A DNA stretch of 64,000 bases from Lysinibacillus irui (GTDB lineage: Bacteria > Bacillota > Bacilli > Bacillales_A > Planococcaceae). Below are positions 42,994 to 52,600 of this stretch, in pieces. Made by a program: the position numbers and the translations under genes. The stretch spans positions 241,501 to 305,500 of the forward strand of contig NZ_CP113527.1 of assembly GCF_028877475.1 (NCBI RefSeq), read 5' to 3'. Position 1 is the first letter of the stretch. Each line of letters starts with the position of its first letter. The notes under the pieces were generated by a model, which saw only the letters and a list, made by a program, of their open reading frames with translations, searched no databases and was not told the origin of the DNA.

Positions 42994-43422
42994 ATGTCAG
43001 AAACGAATAACCAAACACAGGCTGAGCAAGTAACTGTGAGCAAAGAACAATTAGATGTGCTAGATCAATTATTAAAGCCTGAAGTTCAAGAATCTCTTAC
43101 AACTTTAGTTGAGCAATTACCAAAGTTAACTGAAATGATGACATTATTAACGAAATCATACGAGTTTGCTCAAGCTGTTGCAACAGACGAAGTGCTTAAA
43201 AATGATACTGTTGGAGCAGTAACAGAAATCGCTGGACCTGTAGTGGGCTCTGCGAAAAACCTTGCAGCAACTGCAATTGAAGCTAAAGACCGTGCAGCTG
43301 AAAGCCATGAAGTAATTGGTTTATTCGGTCTTGTGAAAATGTTAAAAGACCCTCAAGTTCAAAATGTTTTCCGTTTTGTTAATGCTTTCTTACAAGTAAA
43401 TGCAGAGCGTAAAGCTAAATAA
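42994..43422 (+). CDS. yjlC: DUF1641 protein, YjlC-like
   Basis: 142 residues, soluble and helical, with the DUF1641 region reading LEQLPKLTEMMTLLTKSYEF and VIGLFGLVKMLKDPQVQNVF. In B. subtilis the gene yjlC precedes ndh in one operon, as here (45 bases to the NDH-2 gene). The molecular role is not known, but co-operon partners suggest a function connected to the membrane NADH dehydrogenase or formate-dehydrogenase-like complexes. ATG follows AAAGGAGAGTTCAAA. Its promoter carries a Rex/FNR-like site. Confidence 0.88.
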   Translation: MSETNNQTQAEQVTVSKEQLDVLDQLLKPEVQESLTTLVEQLPKLTEMMTLLTKSYEFAQAVATDEVLKNDTVGAVTEIAGPVVGSAKNLAATAIEAKDRAAESHEVIGLFGLVKMLKDPQVQNVFRFVNAFLQVNAERKAK

Positions 43423-43467
43423 GACTCAAGGTAAATTCAATTCGTAAGGACGGAGGATTAATTAATC

Positions 43468-44652
43468 ATGTCAAAAGAAATCGTCATCTTAGGTGCAGGT
43501 TATGCTGGCGTTTTAACTGCATTAACAGCACGTAAGTATCTATCAGCTGATGAAGCTAAAATTACTGTAGTAAACCAATTTCCAACACACCAAATCATCA
43601 CTGAGCTTCACCGTTTAGCTGGTGGTACAATTGCAGAAGGTGCTGTTGCTCTACCACTTAAAAAAATCTTTAAAGGTTTAGATATCGATCTACACATTGC
43701 GAAAGTAACAAAATTCAATGTAGATACTAAAAAAGTTGATTTAGATAATGGCTATACATTAACTTACGATACACTTGTTGTATCTTTAGGAAGCCAAACT
43801 GGATTCTTCGGTATCCCAGGATTAGAAGAAAACTCAATGGTACTTAAATCAGTAAATGATGCCAACAAAATTAACAAGCATATTGAAGACCGCATTAAAG
43901 CATATGCTCAGTCTAAAGATGAAGCAGACGCAACAATCGTTATCGGTGGTGGCGGTTTAACAGGTGTTGAGCTTGTTGGTGAAATCGTGGACAACTTCCC
44001 GAAAATCGCTGCAAAACACGGTGTTAATTTTGCTGATCTTAAAATTAAGCTTGTTGAAGCTGGTCCAAAAATCTTACCAGTACTTCCAGATACACTTATC
44101 CAACGCGCTACTGAAAGCTTAACAAAACGTGGCGTAGAATTTATTACTGGTACGCCTGTAACTGGTGTGGATGGTAATGTTATTTCTCTTAAAGATCGTG
44201 AACCAATTGTTGCCAATACACTTGTTTGGACAGGTGGAGTTGCTCCACTTCCAATCGTAGGCGAATCAGGTCTAGCAGCTGATCGTGGTAAAGCAACAAT
44301 CAACGAATTCTTACAATCTACATCTCATGAAGACGTATTTGTTATTGGTGACGCGTCTGTTGCATTACCAGCAGATGGTGGTCGTCCGCTTTACGCTCCA
44401 ACTGCACAAGTTGCTTGGCAAATGGGTGAATGCGCTGGTTATAATGTATTTGCACAATATAAAAACCAAGAAATGAAACCATTCTCAGCAGTTAACTCTG
44501 GTACACTTGCAAGCTTAGGTCGTAAAGATGCTGTTGCTACAATCGGAGCTAGCAACACAGAGCTTAAAGGTCTTCCTGCAACATTAATGAAAGAAGCTTC
44601 TAACATTCGTTATTTAACACATATTAAAGCTTTATTCGGTTTAGCATATTAA
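43468..44652 (+). CDS. ndh: Type II NADH dehydrogenase (NDH-2)
   Basis: 394 residues, close to B. subtilis Ndh (YjlD). Transfers electrons from NADH to menaquinone without pumping protons, at the inner face of the membrane. FAD-binding start EIVILGAGYAGVLTAL (GxGxxG), NADH-binding IVIGGGGLTGVELVGEIVD (about 153-171), quinone-side region with VFVIGDASVALPADGG and the C-terminal amphipathic end YLTHIKALFGLAY for membrane association. ATG follows GGACGGAGGATTAATTA. Cotranscribed with yjlC and ended by a strong terminator. Confidence 0.95.
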   Translation: MSKEIVILGAGYAGVLTALTARKYLSADEAKITVVNQFPTHQIITELHRLAGGTIAEGAVALPLKKIFKGLDIDLHIAKVTKFNVDTKKVDLDNGYTLTYDTLVVSLGSQTGFFGIPGLEENSMVLKSVNDANKINKHIEDRIKAYAQSKDEADATIVIGGGGLTGVELVGEIVDNFPKIAAKHGVNFADLKIKLVEAGPKILPVLPDTLIQRATESLTKRGVEFITGTPVTGVDGNVISLKDREPIVANTLVWTGGVAPLPIVGESGLAADRGKATINEFLQSTSHEDVFVIGDASVALPADGGRPLYAPTAQVAWQMGECAGYNVFAQYKNQEMKPFSAVNSGTLASLGRKDAVATIGASNTELKGLPATLMKEASNIRYLTHIKALFGLAY

Positions 44653-44661
44653 AATAGTGAA

Positions 44662-44701
44662 TTCCCTTAAATGCAATTTTGCGTTTAAGGGGATTTTTTT
44701 T
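44662..44701 (+). terminator. Terminator of the yjlC-ndh operon
   Basis: TTCCCTTAAATGC pairs with GCGTTTAAGGGGA around AATTTT, followed by TTTTTTT. Confidence 0.9.
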
Positions 44702-44789
44702 GTGTAAAAACCTGGGATATTATTGATTAATCGTAAGGTAATGGATAAAATTAATTGGATAGGAAAAATTTACTTGGGGTGATAGGACG

Positions 44790-45740
44790 ATGTTCACGAT
44801 ATTTCGATCAAAAGAAGAGGATGTTGAGCAATTTAAAAAGAAAATTGATGAGCTAAATGCGACATTAGATAAAAAAGACCATGAATTTCAATTATTTTTA
44901 AATCTGTTACATAAGGAAATCATTGAAACTATTGAACAACATAACAAGGTAAATAATCAGCATGCAATTTTAGGAGAAATGGTTGCTGATATTGTGGGAG
45001 AGTTTAATAAAGTAGAGGCAAGCACAATTCAATCTAAGGAGATTTCTGAAAACGCACTAGATAAAGGCAATGTATTAATTTCTTCATCCGATCAAATGAT
45101 GACATTATCAGTAGAAAGCAAGCAAGCTGTCCATGAAGTTGAACAGCTTATTGATGCATTAGGAGAGCAATCTCAGAAAACCTCTTTAAGCATGAGCCAT
45201 TTAAGTGAACGATCCAAGCAAATTGCAGAAATAGTAAATGTTATTGGGGAAATTTCAAATCAAACAAATTTACTAGCTTTGAATGCATCAATTGAAGCAG
45301 CAAGAGCAGGGGAGCATGGTAAAGGTTTTTCAGTTGTTGCTGAGGAAGTTCGGAAATTAGCTGAAAACACGAAAACTAGCACAGAGGATATTGCAAATTT
45401 AACAAAGAAAATTGAGGAACAAATTGCACATGCTTACGAAGATAATAAAAATAATATGCAGCTAGTAACGGAAGGTATTGATAAAAGTGCTAAAACCTCA
45501 GTGAAAATTGATCAATTACTACAAATTATGACCAATGTTCAAAGAGGAATTAATGAGCTATTAGATTCCATTAAAGATCAAAAACTATCAAACGAAGATG
45601 TGATGCATAAATTTAAAACGACAACAGCCTTATTCGATGAAACTAATCATGTCCTAACAAGCCATATTGATGAATCCGAAATTGTGACGAAAAAACTTTT
45701 AGCAGCAGTAGAGCAAGTAAAATATTTCCCAACTGAATAA
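44790..45740 (+). CDS. Soluble methyl-accepting chemotaxis-type signalling protein (YfmS-like)
   Basis: 316 residues without any membrane segment or HAMP domain. The N-terminal 80 residues are charged coiled coil ([20 protein letters not shown]). The signalling hairpin tip is typical: [20 protein letters not shown] then [26 protein letters not shown] (about 145-192). It should dock CheA/CheW in cytoplasmic or polar arrays. Soluble receptors of this type, such as YfmS and HemAT, occur in Bacillus. No heme or sensor pocket is evident. Single gene. ATG follows TTGGGGTGATAGGACG. Confidence 0.88.
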   Translation: MFTIFRSKEEDVEQFKKKIDELNATLDKKDHEFQLFLNLLHKEIIETIEQHNKVNNQHAILGEMVADIVGEFNKVEASTIQSKEISENALDKGNVLISSSDQMMTLSVESKQAVHEVEQLIDALGEQSQKTSLSMSHLSERSKQIAEIVNVIGEISNQTNLLALNASIEAARAGEHGKGFSVVAEEVRKLAENTKTSTEDIANLTKKIEEQIAHAYEDNKNNMQLVTEGIDKSAKTSVKIDQLLQIMTNVQRGINELLDSIKDQKLSNEDVMHKFKTTTALFDETNHVLTSHIDESEIVTKKLLAAVEQVKYFPTE

Positions 45741-45793
45741 ATAAATAGGTTACACTATTGAAACCATTCTAAAATTTTAAGGTTTAATAAAGA

Positions 45794-45833
45794 AAACCCT
45801 GTATAGACCTCCTAAAGTGTCTATTACAGGGTT
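45794..45833. terminator. Terminator between convergent genes
   Basis: AACCCTGTATAGAC pairs with GTGTCTATTACAGGGTT around CTCCTAAA. It lies between the chemoreceptor stop and the AGCS transporter stop and can serve both strands. Confidence 0.75.
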
Positions 45834-45840
45834 CATTTGT

Positions 45841-47337
45841 TTATTTAAAATCGCCAACTTTTTCTTTTAAAGCGGCTAATTGATCTGGATAGTTCTTTTC
45901 AGTAATGTCATTCCATAATTCTGCATCTTTTATACCGCATCTCTCTGGAATAAATACTGGATCAAGCCCCATTTTCTTTTGCTCCTCATAATCTCTCAAC
46001 GTAGCAATACCTGGCTTTGTTAATAGGATAATAGCTATTAGGTTTAACCAAGCAAGGGTTCCTACACCAATATCCGCAAGATTCCAAGCCGTCGAGGATG
46101 AACGAATAGTACCGAAAAAGATGGAGATAACCAATAGTACCTTTACAACAACTGAAATAGTCCCAAAGTTTTTACTGTTTTTAAATAAGTAAGCAACATT
46201 ACTCTCTGTATATACTCCAAAAGCAAGCATTGTAGTAATGGCAAAGAAGAATACAGCGATTGCTACAAACGGGCTTCCTAAGCCAGGAATAAATGAGTTA
46301 ATAGCCTCTTGAGCGAAAGCTGTACCCGCTTCAACTCCAGGAAGATTCTCGACTATAAATCCACCGTTAGGATGGGCGATATTGTAACTACCTGTAGAGA
46401 TAATCATAATGGCTGTAGCTGTACAAACAAGTAATGTATCTACATAGACAGAGAATGCTTGTACAAGCCCTTGTTTGGCAGGGTGAGATACTTCTGCGGT
46501 ACCAGCTGCTTGTGCTCCTGTACCTTGACCTGCTTCATTTGAATAAGCACCTCTTTTTACTCCCCACATAATGGCATTCCCAAAAACAGCTCCGAATGCA
46601 GCATTTAAATTAAAGGCAGAGCTAAAAATTAATGCAAATATAGCAGGCACTTCTTTTATATTGATAAATAAGATAACGAACGCAAGAAGTATGTAAGCTG
46701 TTGCCATAAACGGTACAGCATACTCAGCAACTTTACCAACCCTTTTGATTCCGCCGAAAATAGCAAATCCAAATATTGCCGAAACAATGATACCTGTGAT
46801 TATTGGTGAAATCCCGAATGCACTTTTTGTAGAATCTGCAATGTTAAAGGCTTGGACACCAGAGCCAGTGAAACCAGTTGCTAAAATAGTAGCAATGGCA
46901 AACAGTATAGCAAATGGCTTATTTTTCAGCCCTTTTTCGATGTAGTAGGCTGGTCCTCCACGATACTCGCCTGCAATTTCTTGTTTCCAAACTTGTGCTA
47001 GAGCGGACTCAATATAGGCAGCACCAGCACCTAAAAAGGCGATGACCCACATCCAAAATATAGCTCCTGGTCCTCCGAAATAAATTGCTGTCGCTACACC
47101 GGCGATATTACCAATACCAACACGGCCACCTAATGCCATAGCAAAACTTTGAAAAGATGAAACACCATTTGCTGATTTTTTCCTATTAAACAATTGTTTA
47201 ATCATATCTTTGAAAAGACGTAGCTGTGGAAACTTCATGAGAAGTGAAAAATAAATTCCTGCTCCTAAACAAAGATAAACTAAAGCATTACTCCAAATAA
47301 TCCCTGCTATTTTCCCTGTTAAAGCGGCAAAATCCAT
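45841..47337 (-). CDS. Alanine/glycine:cation symporter (AGCS family)
   Basis: 498 residues with about ten membrane segments and the AGCS hallmarks: ALGGRVGIGNIAGVATAIYFGGPGAIFWMWV (about 67-97), GPAYYIEKGL and the block FGNAIMWGVKRGAYSNEAGQGTGAQAAGTAEVSHP with the conserved SNEAGxGS-type signature. It imports small neutral amino acids with sodium or protons. The following gene in the same direction encodes RocB, so the two may be linked in amino acid use. ATG is preceded by a GAGGTTGTTAT-type site. Confidence 0.9.
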   Translation of the reverse strand: MDFAALTGKIAGIIWSNALVYLCLGAGIYFSLLMKFPQLRLFKDMIKQLFNRKKSANGVSSFQSFAMALGGRVGIGNIAGVATAIYFGGPGAIFWMWVIAFLGAGAAYIESALAQVWKQEIAGEYRGGPAYYIEKGLKNKPFAILFAIATILATGFTGSGVQAFNIADSTKSAFGISPIITGIIVSAIFGFAIFGGIKRVGKVAEYAVPFMATAYILLAFVILFINIKEVPAIFALIFSSAFNLNAAFGAVFGNAIMWGVKRGAYSNEAGQGTGAQAAGTAEVSHPAKQGLVQAFSVYVDTLLVCTATAIMIISTGSYNIAHPNGGFIVENLPGVEAGTAFAQEAINSFIPGLGSPFVAIAVFFFAITTMLAFGVYTESNVAYLFKNSKNFGTISVVVKVLLVISIFFGTIRSSSTAWNLADIGVGTLAWLNLIAIILLTKPGIATLRDYEEQKKMGLDPVFIPERCGIKDAELWNDITEKNYPDQLAALKEKVGDFK

Positions 47338-47425
47338 ATAACAACCTCATTTCTATATTCATCCTAGATACATTGGTGACAATTCAAATTAGAGATAGTG
47401 AAAACCATTTTGAATGAAGTTTTTC

Positions 47426-49030
47426 TTACAATAAGCTTTTAATTAACGTATCAATCATCATAGGCATTTCTTTAAAAGCACTATCTACATGTAATCGTTC
47501 TGTTTTTTGGTGTGCATCTTTGCCAAATGGACCGACATTTAAGACAGGGCCTTGGAGGGCTGTCATTTCTTTAAATGGAATGCTATACGTTTCGCCCCAG
47601 ACAGGTGTATTTCGTTCAAAGGCTAGCCACTCATTGGATGCATCTGAATAGTTTACATAGCTTAAATCACAAATCCCGTTAAAATAATGAATTTGTTCTA
47701 CTTCAACACCAAATGTTTGGGCTGTCTTTTTCATCAATTCAATCGACTGTTTTACTAGTGGATGATTGGATGAATTAATGGCAGGGTAGTATGGTGGTGC
47801 ATATAACAGAACCGTCGCTGGTGCTAATTCCTGACAGCGAATCATGAGCTGGTCTACGATGCGAATGGATTTTTCACGATCATCCCATTCACTATGCTGT
47901 AGAACTTGCTGTTTAATTGCTTGTACTTCTTCAGCACCTAATTTTTCGATGGCATGTTCCAATAGAGCTTCGTAACGTAAAACCTTTACCTTGCCTACGC
48001 CCTGTACATTTTCTCGTGTACAAATTTGCTCATAGTGGTCATTACAAGCAGCCATAGCTTCTAGTGCAACCTGTTCAAAAATAGCCATCACTTCTGCAGC
48101 TGTACGTTTTAGCAAAAAGACATTGTAAAGGGCTGCCGCACGGTAGGGCGTTTGTGTAGAATATTCCATTTTTAAATCTTTTAATTGTAACGAGACGGGT
48201 AGTGGTGTACTTTCACCTAAATCACTTTCACGGAAAAGTGGATTCCACTCCATATGCTGTGTCATATAGGAAGCAATAAAGTTAGCAGTCATGCCTTTTA
48301 ATGGCTCACCAACATGGGTTTCCTTCCCATAAAACAGGGCAGCGGGCATGATCTTACCTATGGTCCCTGAATAAATATATTCATTCGTATCAGATGGTCC
48401 TTGTGAGAAGGACGGTTCACTATTTAAAAATAATTTATACGTTAAACCATGTTGTTCTCGTAGTCTTACAAGCTCTACTACCGCTGCTCGCATACCTGCA
48501 GAGTTCACTTCCTCATCCGGCACAGCTGTCAATAATAGATTGATCGGCCATTGCTCAAAGCTAGCTTTTTCAATCAACTGCATATGTAACGCCAGACCCA
48601 TTTTCATATCCATTGTGCCGCGGCCAAATAAATAATTACCAGACTCCAAATCAATTCGAGCTGCCTCTGGCAAATCTTTTTTATATTTCGGTTCCATTAA
48701 CTTTTTAGTTAATTCCTCTGGATAAAAAGCTAATGGCTCTAGCTCTCCATATTCCTCCGTATGCACAGTATCAAAGTGGCTAATTAACACGACTGTTTCC
48801 GTTGCCGCTGGATGCTTATATAAGGCTGTTACAGCATTTCTTCCTAAACCGGCATCATGTAATTCAATATACTCAGGATGATTTTTATAATATGGAAGCG
48901 TTAACAATTTATCTTTTAATTTATAGGCAAATTCATTTTCGCCCTTTGTTAGTGTTCGACTTTCCCAGCTAACAATTTCACAAAGTAGGGCACGTAGTTT
49001 TTCAGGTGTATTCCACATAAAAGTATTCAT
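47426..49030 (-). CDS. rocB: M20-family peptidase RocB
   Basis: 534 residues, long for M20 peptidases and typical of RocB from the Bacillus arginine/ornithine utilisation genes. Metal-site motifs are visible: VLISHFDTVHTEEYG (His and Asp, about 82-96), LFGRGTMDMKMGLALHM (Asp), AVPDEEVNSAGMRAAVVEL (Glu pair) and a late His in FGKDAHQKTERLH. RocB is needed for arginine breakdown in B. subtilis though its exact reaction is not known. ATG follows AAAAGGAGAAATTTT. An IclR regulator gene is divergent, about 430 bases away. Confidence 0.88.
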   Translation of the reverse strand: MNTFMWNTPEKLRALLCEIVSWESRTLTKGENEFAYKLKDKLLTLPYYKNHPEYIELHDAGLGRNAVTALYKHPAATETVVLISHFDTVHTEEYGELEPLAFYPEELTKKLMEPKYKKDLPEAARIDLESGNYLFGRGTMDMKMGLALHMQLIEKASFEQWPINLLLTAVPDEEVNSAGMRAAVVELVRLREQHGLTYKLFLNSEPSFSQGPSDTNEYIYSGTIGKIMPAALFYGKETHVGEPLKGMTANFIASYMTQHMEWNPLFRESDLGESTPLPVSLQLKDLKMEYSTQTPYRAAALYNVFLLKRTAAEVMAIFEQVALEAMAACNDHYEQICTRENVQGVGKVKVLRYEALLEHAIEKLGAEEVQAIKQQVLQHSEWDDREKSIRIVDQLMIRCQELAPATVLLYAPPYYPAINSSNHPLVKQSIELMKKTAQTFGVEVEQIHYFNGICDLSYVNYSDASNEWLAFERNTPVWGETYSIPFKEMTALQGPVLNVGPFGKDAHQKTERLHVDSAFKEMPMMIDTLIKSLL

Positions 49031-49461
49031 AAAATTTCTCCTTTTATAGTAAATTGTAATTTTTTGAAAATTATATAAATCATAAAGTGTGTTATTTGGA
49101 TTACCTTTAATTTATAAATTCCACTATACGAAATTTAATCTGCATAATGGAATATAAATTATCGTAAAGGGAAAATATAAAATTGTCAATTTTAATTTTT
49201 AAGAATACTTGTAATTTTCCGTACTAATAGTGATTTCCTCTAGACATATTTCATCTAGCATCTATTTAAATATTTAAAAATTAGTTAAAATAAAATGAAA
49301 CTACATTCAAAAGCAGGGGCTACATGTTAAATTTAAAAAGCACATGAAAGATTTGATAATTTGCATGAATTGTAATTTCTAAATTATTCCCCTAACAGCT
49401 ATTTTAGATCTGTAAAGCTTTAGAGTAGAGGTCATATAGGATAATGGAAGGGAGAAATGGA
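49031..49461. other. AT-rich intergenic region, no gene seen
   Basis: About 430 bases between divergent rocB and the IclR-family gene. It is very AT-rich. I see no supported ORF and no promoter I can name with confidence. In B. subtilis, roc genes use a sigma-L (-12/-24) promoter and RocR, but I could not identify a GG-N10-GC element here. Confidence 0.4.
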
Positions 49462-50190
49462 ATGATACAATCAATAGAAAGAGCAATGGTAGTTATAAAT
49501 ATGCTAGCAAGACATCCAAAACGGTTTTTTTCTGTGCAGGAAATTTTTAATGAAACAGACCTACCAACTAGCACAATTTACAGAATATTGTATACATTAG
49601 AAAACTTTGATTTAGTAGAGAGAAATGATAATAAAAAGGAATTTCGACTGGGCTATACATGGTTGCAACTTGGTATGAAAATGTATCATGAAACAGATAT
49701 CAGGGAAAAAGCGCATCCTCTCTTAGAAAACCTTGCCTATAATGTTCGTGAAACGATCTACTTAAGTATTGCAAAACAGTTTGCATCCATTATTATTGAT
49801 CGAATTGATAGTCCTAAAAATGTACGTATTATTGATATGATTGGTGAGAAAATCCCGTATCCTATCGGAGCTCCTAATAAAGTGTTGCTTGCATTTTCTA
49901 GAAGTGAGCTACAGCAGCAATTTTTAAAACAACTTGAAGAGCAAGAGAAAGAAGAATTGATTGAGAAGCTCAATGGTGTGAGAGAAAAAGGATTTGCCAT
50001 AAGCTTTGGGGAAAAAACAAAGGGAACAGTATCAATAGCAGCACCTATTTTTGATTCAAATAAACAACCAATTGCAGCAATCAGCGCTGAATGCTTTGAA
50101 TATGATACAGATGCTGAAAAATTGGAGAGTATAACAAAAGAAGTAATTAAAACAGCACAGCAGCTTTCATTTGAATTAGGATATATCTAA
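49462..50190 (+). CDS. IclR-family transcriptional regulator
   Basis: 242 residues. Winged HTH: IQSIERAMVVINMLARHPKR then FSVQEIFNETDLPTSTIYRILYTLENFDLVER (about 2-58), and an IclR effector domain (YNVRETIYLSIAKQFASIII, then IGAPNKVLLAFS, then GEKTKGTVSIAAPIFDSNKQPIAAISAECF). It is divergent from rocB and the AGCS symporter gene and may control them. ATG 49462 follows GGAAGGGAGAAATGGA. The ATG at 49444 has no binding site. Ends before a strong terminator. Confidence 0.9.
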   Translation: MIQSIERAMVVINMLARHPKRFFSVQEIFNETDLPTSTIYRILYTLENFDLVERNDNKKEFRLGYTWLQLGMKMYHETDIREKAHPLLENLAYNVRETIYLSIAKQFASIIIDRIDSPKNVRIIDMIGEKIPYPIGAPNKVLLAFSRSELQQQFLKQLEEQEKEELIEKLNGVREKGFAISFGEKTKGTVSIAAPIFDSNKQPIAAISAECFEYDTDAEKLESITKEVIKTAQQLSFELGYI

Positions 50191-50206
50191 AACATTCTCC
50201 ATTTTA

Positions 50207-50257
50207 ATAACCATCTAATGTCAATGTATAGTAGACGTTAGATGGTTAAATTTTTTT
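50207..50257 (+). terminator. Terminator of the IclR gene
   Basis: TAACCATCTAATGTC pairs with GACGTTAGATGGTTA around ten bases, followed by AATTTTTTT. Confidence 0.85.
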
Positions 50258-50290
50258 AAAACACAAATGCTTCAGTTTTAGAAAGAATGG

Positions 50291-51532
50291 TTATTTCCTG
50301 CTACTCTCAATGCCTTGGTAATAGCGTCTTTTCGAAGGTCGTGTAGTTAACAGTAGTAGAATAATAGCGGTTAACAACATGAAAAAGGAAGCACTAACGA
50401 CAACTGCACGGATTGTCATCCATTCAGCAACTAACCCAAATACAGCGGTGAATATAATGATAAAAAGAGCTTCAAAGAATCCGTAAATACTTCCAATTCG
50501 CCCCATGCTCTTAGTGGGAATGTTATTTTGATAAAATGTATAAAACCCTGTATTCGCAAAAGCAGTTGCAAATGACAATAGAAAGCATCCTAAAGCAGCA
50601 ATAAGAAAAGTAAAGGATGAAGTAAAAACCAAATAACCTACTGCTGTTAAAAGAGAACCCATACCGATGAGCCATGCTGTAGGAATTTTTTCGACAAATG
50701 CTGAATTGGTTATAGAGCCAATTAACACACCTGCTCCTGCGAGACTGACTAAAATTCCATATTGTCCTTCTGACAATGCAAGAACTTGTGTTGCAAAAGC
50801 TGCCTCTAAAGAATCGGTTGCTGTCATCAAAACGACGGTAGTACTAAACAACAAATAGATCATCATGACGTAGCGATTTTTTAAGCTAAAACGTATGACC
50901 ATTTGCCAATCATATAGTAAGACTCGGTAAAGCGATGCTTTTTCTGTTACATTATCAAATTTTTCATTAGCTTCAACATTAGGCATCTTAAAGGTTATAC
51001 AGGCTGATAGACATAAAGCAATTGCATTTAAGTATATGGCCATATTGGGTGTTCCAAGTGTAAATAGTAAACCAGCAATAGCAGGACCAGTTAAAAATGC
51101 CCCAGAATCGAGAAGGCTACGCAGGGAATTAAAACGTTTCCGTTGTGCATTAGGGATCAATTTAGTGATATAAGTCATAGATGTTGGATGATACATAGTG
51201 CTAGCTACTGTAATGATAAAGACTAAGATATAAATTGATACTAAGCTAGAAAAGAAAGGGAGTAAAACGATTAGTATAGATTGAAAAAGATTTAAAATAA
51301 TCATTAAATTTTTTTTATTAAAACGATCGATTAGGCTTCCTGACCAAAAATTAGTGAGCAAGGATGAGCATGCTCTTACAATATATAAGCCAGAAACAGC
51401 AAGAGCTGATTCTGTAAGCTTCAAGACAATCAGATTTAAGGCAATAAAATAGATCCATTCACCAATACTAGAGATACCAATACTACACAATAGGATAGCA
51501 GGATAGCGCCAGGCCTCTAAAGATTTTTTCAT
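50291..51532 (-). CDS. MFS transporter under T-box control
   Basis: 413 residues with 12 hydrophobic segments. The N-terminus reads EAWRYPAILLCSIGISSIGEWIYFIALNLIVL and the loop WSGSLIDRFNKKNLMIILNL carries the MFS motif A variant. The pattern is that of the MFS_3/enterobactin-exporter-like or macrolide-efflux-like group (DUF894). The 5' leader contains a complete T-box riboswitch, so expression rises when a particular tRNA is uncharged. That points to transport of an amino acid, peptide or derivative. ATG follows CTGAAGGAGGAATTTAT. Confidence 0.88.
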   Translation of the reverse strand: MKKSLEAWRYPAILLCSIGISSIGEWIYFIALNLIVLKLTESALAVSGLYIVRACSSLLTNFWSGSLIDRFNKKNLMIILNLFQSILIVLLPFFSSLVSIYILVFIITVASTMYHPTSMTYITKLIPNAQRKRFNSLRSLLDSGAFLTGPAIAGLLFTLGTPNMAIYLNAIALCLSACITFKMPNVEANEKFDNVTEKASLYRVLLYDWQMVIRFSLKNRYVMMIYLLFSTTVVLMTATDSLEAAFATQVLALSEGQYGILVSLAGAGVLIGSITNSAFVEKIPTAWLIGMGSLLTAVGYLVFTSSFTFLIAALGCFLLSFATAFANTGFYTFYQNNIPTKSMGRIGSIYGFFEALFIIIFTAVFGLVAEWMTIRAVVVSASFFMLLTAIILLLLTTRPSKRRYYQGIESSRK

Positions 51533-51574
51533 ATAAATTCCTCCTTCAGCAAAGTCGTGATTTGCAAATAAAAA

Positions 51575-51865
51575 ATCCCACCCCCAAGACGTATAGTCTT
51601 AGGGACGAGATTGTGGAATTTATACTCACGTGGTGCCACCCTAGTTCACTATTATGTCACTATAATAGCCTTTTCAGTACGACATAGTGCCTATGCTTAT
51701 ACGGTAACTCTATAACGGGAGTTCCCGTCGCACCATCAGTCAGATAGAAATCCAATGCGCTACTCCGAGGCTTGTTTCAATAATTCGTTCTTGCTCGTTT
51801 TCAGCAACTCGAGCTCTCTGGGAAGAACAGCCTTATTTACTCTTCTCTTCACTGTATTTTTGATA
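51575..51865 (-). promoter_or_regulatory. T-box riboswitch leader of the MFS transporter gene
   Basis: On the minus strand the T-box sequence AGGGTGGCACCACG is exact (51629-51642). Stem I features include AGTA (51838-51841), the AGAGAG bulge and a distal stem CTCG/CGAG. The 3' side of the specifier loop reads GAAACAAG (51771-51778), which gives CAA (Gln) or ACA (Thr) as candidate specifier codons. The terminator ATCTCGTCCCTAAGAC/GTCTTGGGGGTGGGAT with TTTTTT ends the leader at about 51572-51612. Confidence 0.92.
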
Positions 51866-51913
51866 GTGTAGCATAGATAGATATTTCTGGTAAATAACCC
51901 GTTGGAAATTTAC

Positions 51914-52537
51914 TTAATTAATTTGCAGAAATGCCTTTAATTGTTTCATTAGCGACTGACAACACTGAATAGTGAGCGCTATATTAGAAGGGATTTCAAG
52001 TGAATGATCAAGATTTTCGAAAACAGAAAGTTTATGTGAAGTTAATTGTGCTATTTTTTCCTGTGAATAATGGGGGTCAGCTGTGCCAATTGCCAAAAAG
52101 GCATGTTTGTCTAATAGATTTGTCAATGTATGTTCCAGTGACAACAGGGGTGTAAAGAGCACATAATTAGCAGGGATCAAGGAAGGTCGCTGCATATAAA
52201 AATCGATAATAGGCATGGTACCTAAAGATTTCCCTATGTAAATAACATGTGAATAAGGTTTTGTTTGTAAAAAGTCTTCTACAATAGGATTGACAACGCT
52301 ATAAACCATATTCGAAATAGCTTGAGGCTCCTGCTCGAATTGCTGTTGTGCAAATGTATAATTAATTTGAATGACATCATAGCCGAGTTCTAGCACAAGT
52401 AACCTTGAATAATAAAGAATAGGTTTGTCATAGCTATAGCCAGTCCCAGAGAACATAAAACATATTTTATCGCTATTGTTATCAAAAAAGTTGTAGGATA
52501 TACCGTTGTACATATCTTGCTTCGGTTTGATTTTCAT
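51914..52537 (-). CDS. Alpha/beta-hydrolase fold protein
   Basis: 207 residues with a Rossmann-like hydrolase order. Early strand KICFMFSGTGYSYDKPILYY (oxyanion region), nucleophile elbow YIGKSLGTMPI (G-x-S-x-G variant G-K-S-L-G, Ser about 101), acid strand FLAIGTADPHYS and a late His in VFENLDHSLEIPS. All triad elements are thus plausible. Substrate unknown. Upstream of the T-box leader in the same direction but separated by about 50 bases and the leader promoter. ATG is preceded by AATGGAGGAACCTAC. Confidence 0.75.
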   Translation of the reverse strand: MKIKPKQDMYNGISYNFFDNNSDKICFMFSGTGYSYDKPILYYSRLLVLELGYDVIQINYTFAQQQFEQEPQAISNMVYSVVNPIVEDFLQTKPYSHVIYIGKSLGTMPIIDFYMQRPSLIPANYVLFTPLLSLEHTLTNLLDKHAFLAIGTADPHYSQEKIAQLTSHKLSVFENLDHSLEIPSNIALTIQCCQSLMKQLKAFLQIN

Positions 52538-52600
52538 GTAGGTTCCTCCATTATTTCTATATTTAGTTTATAATTTACTATAACAAGGAGGGGGAAATAA

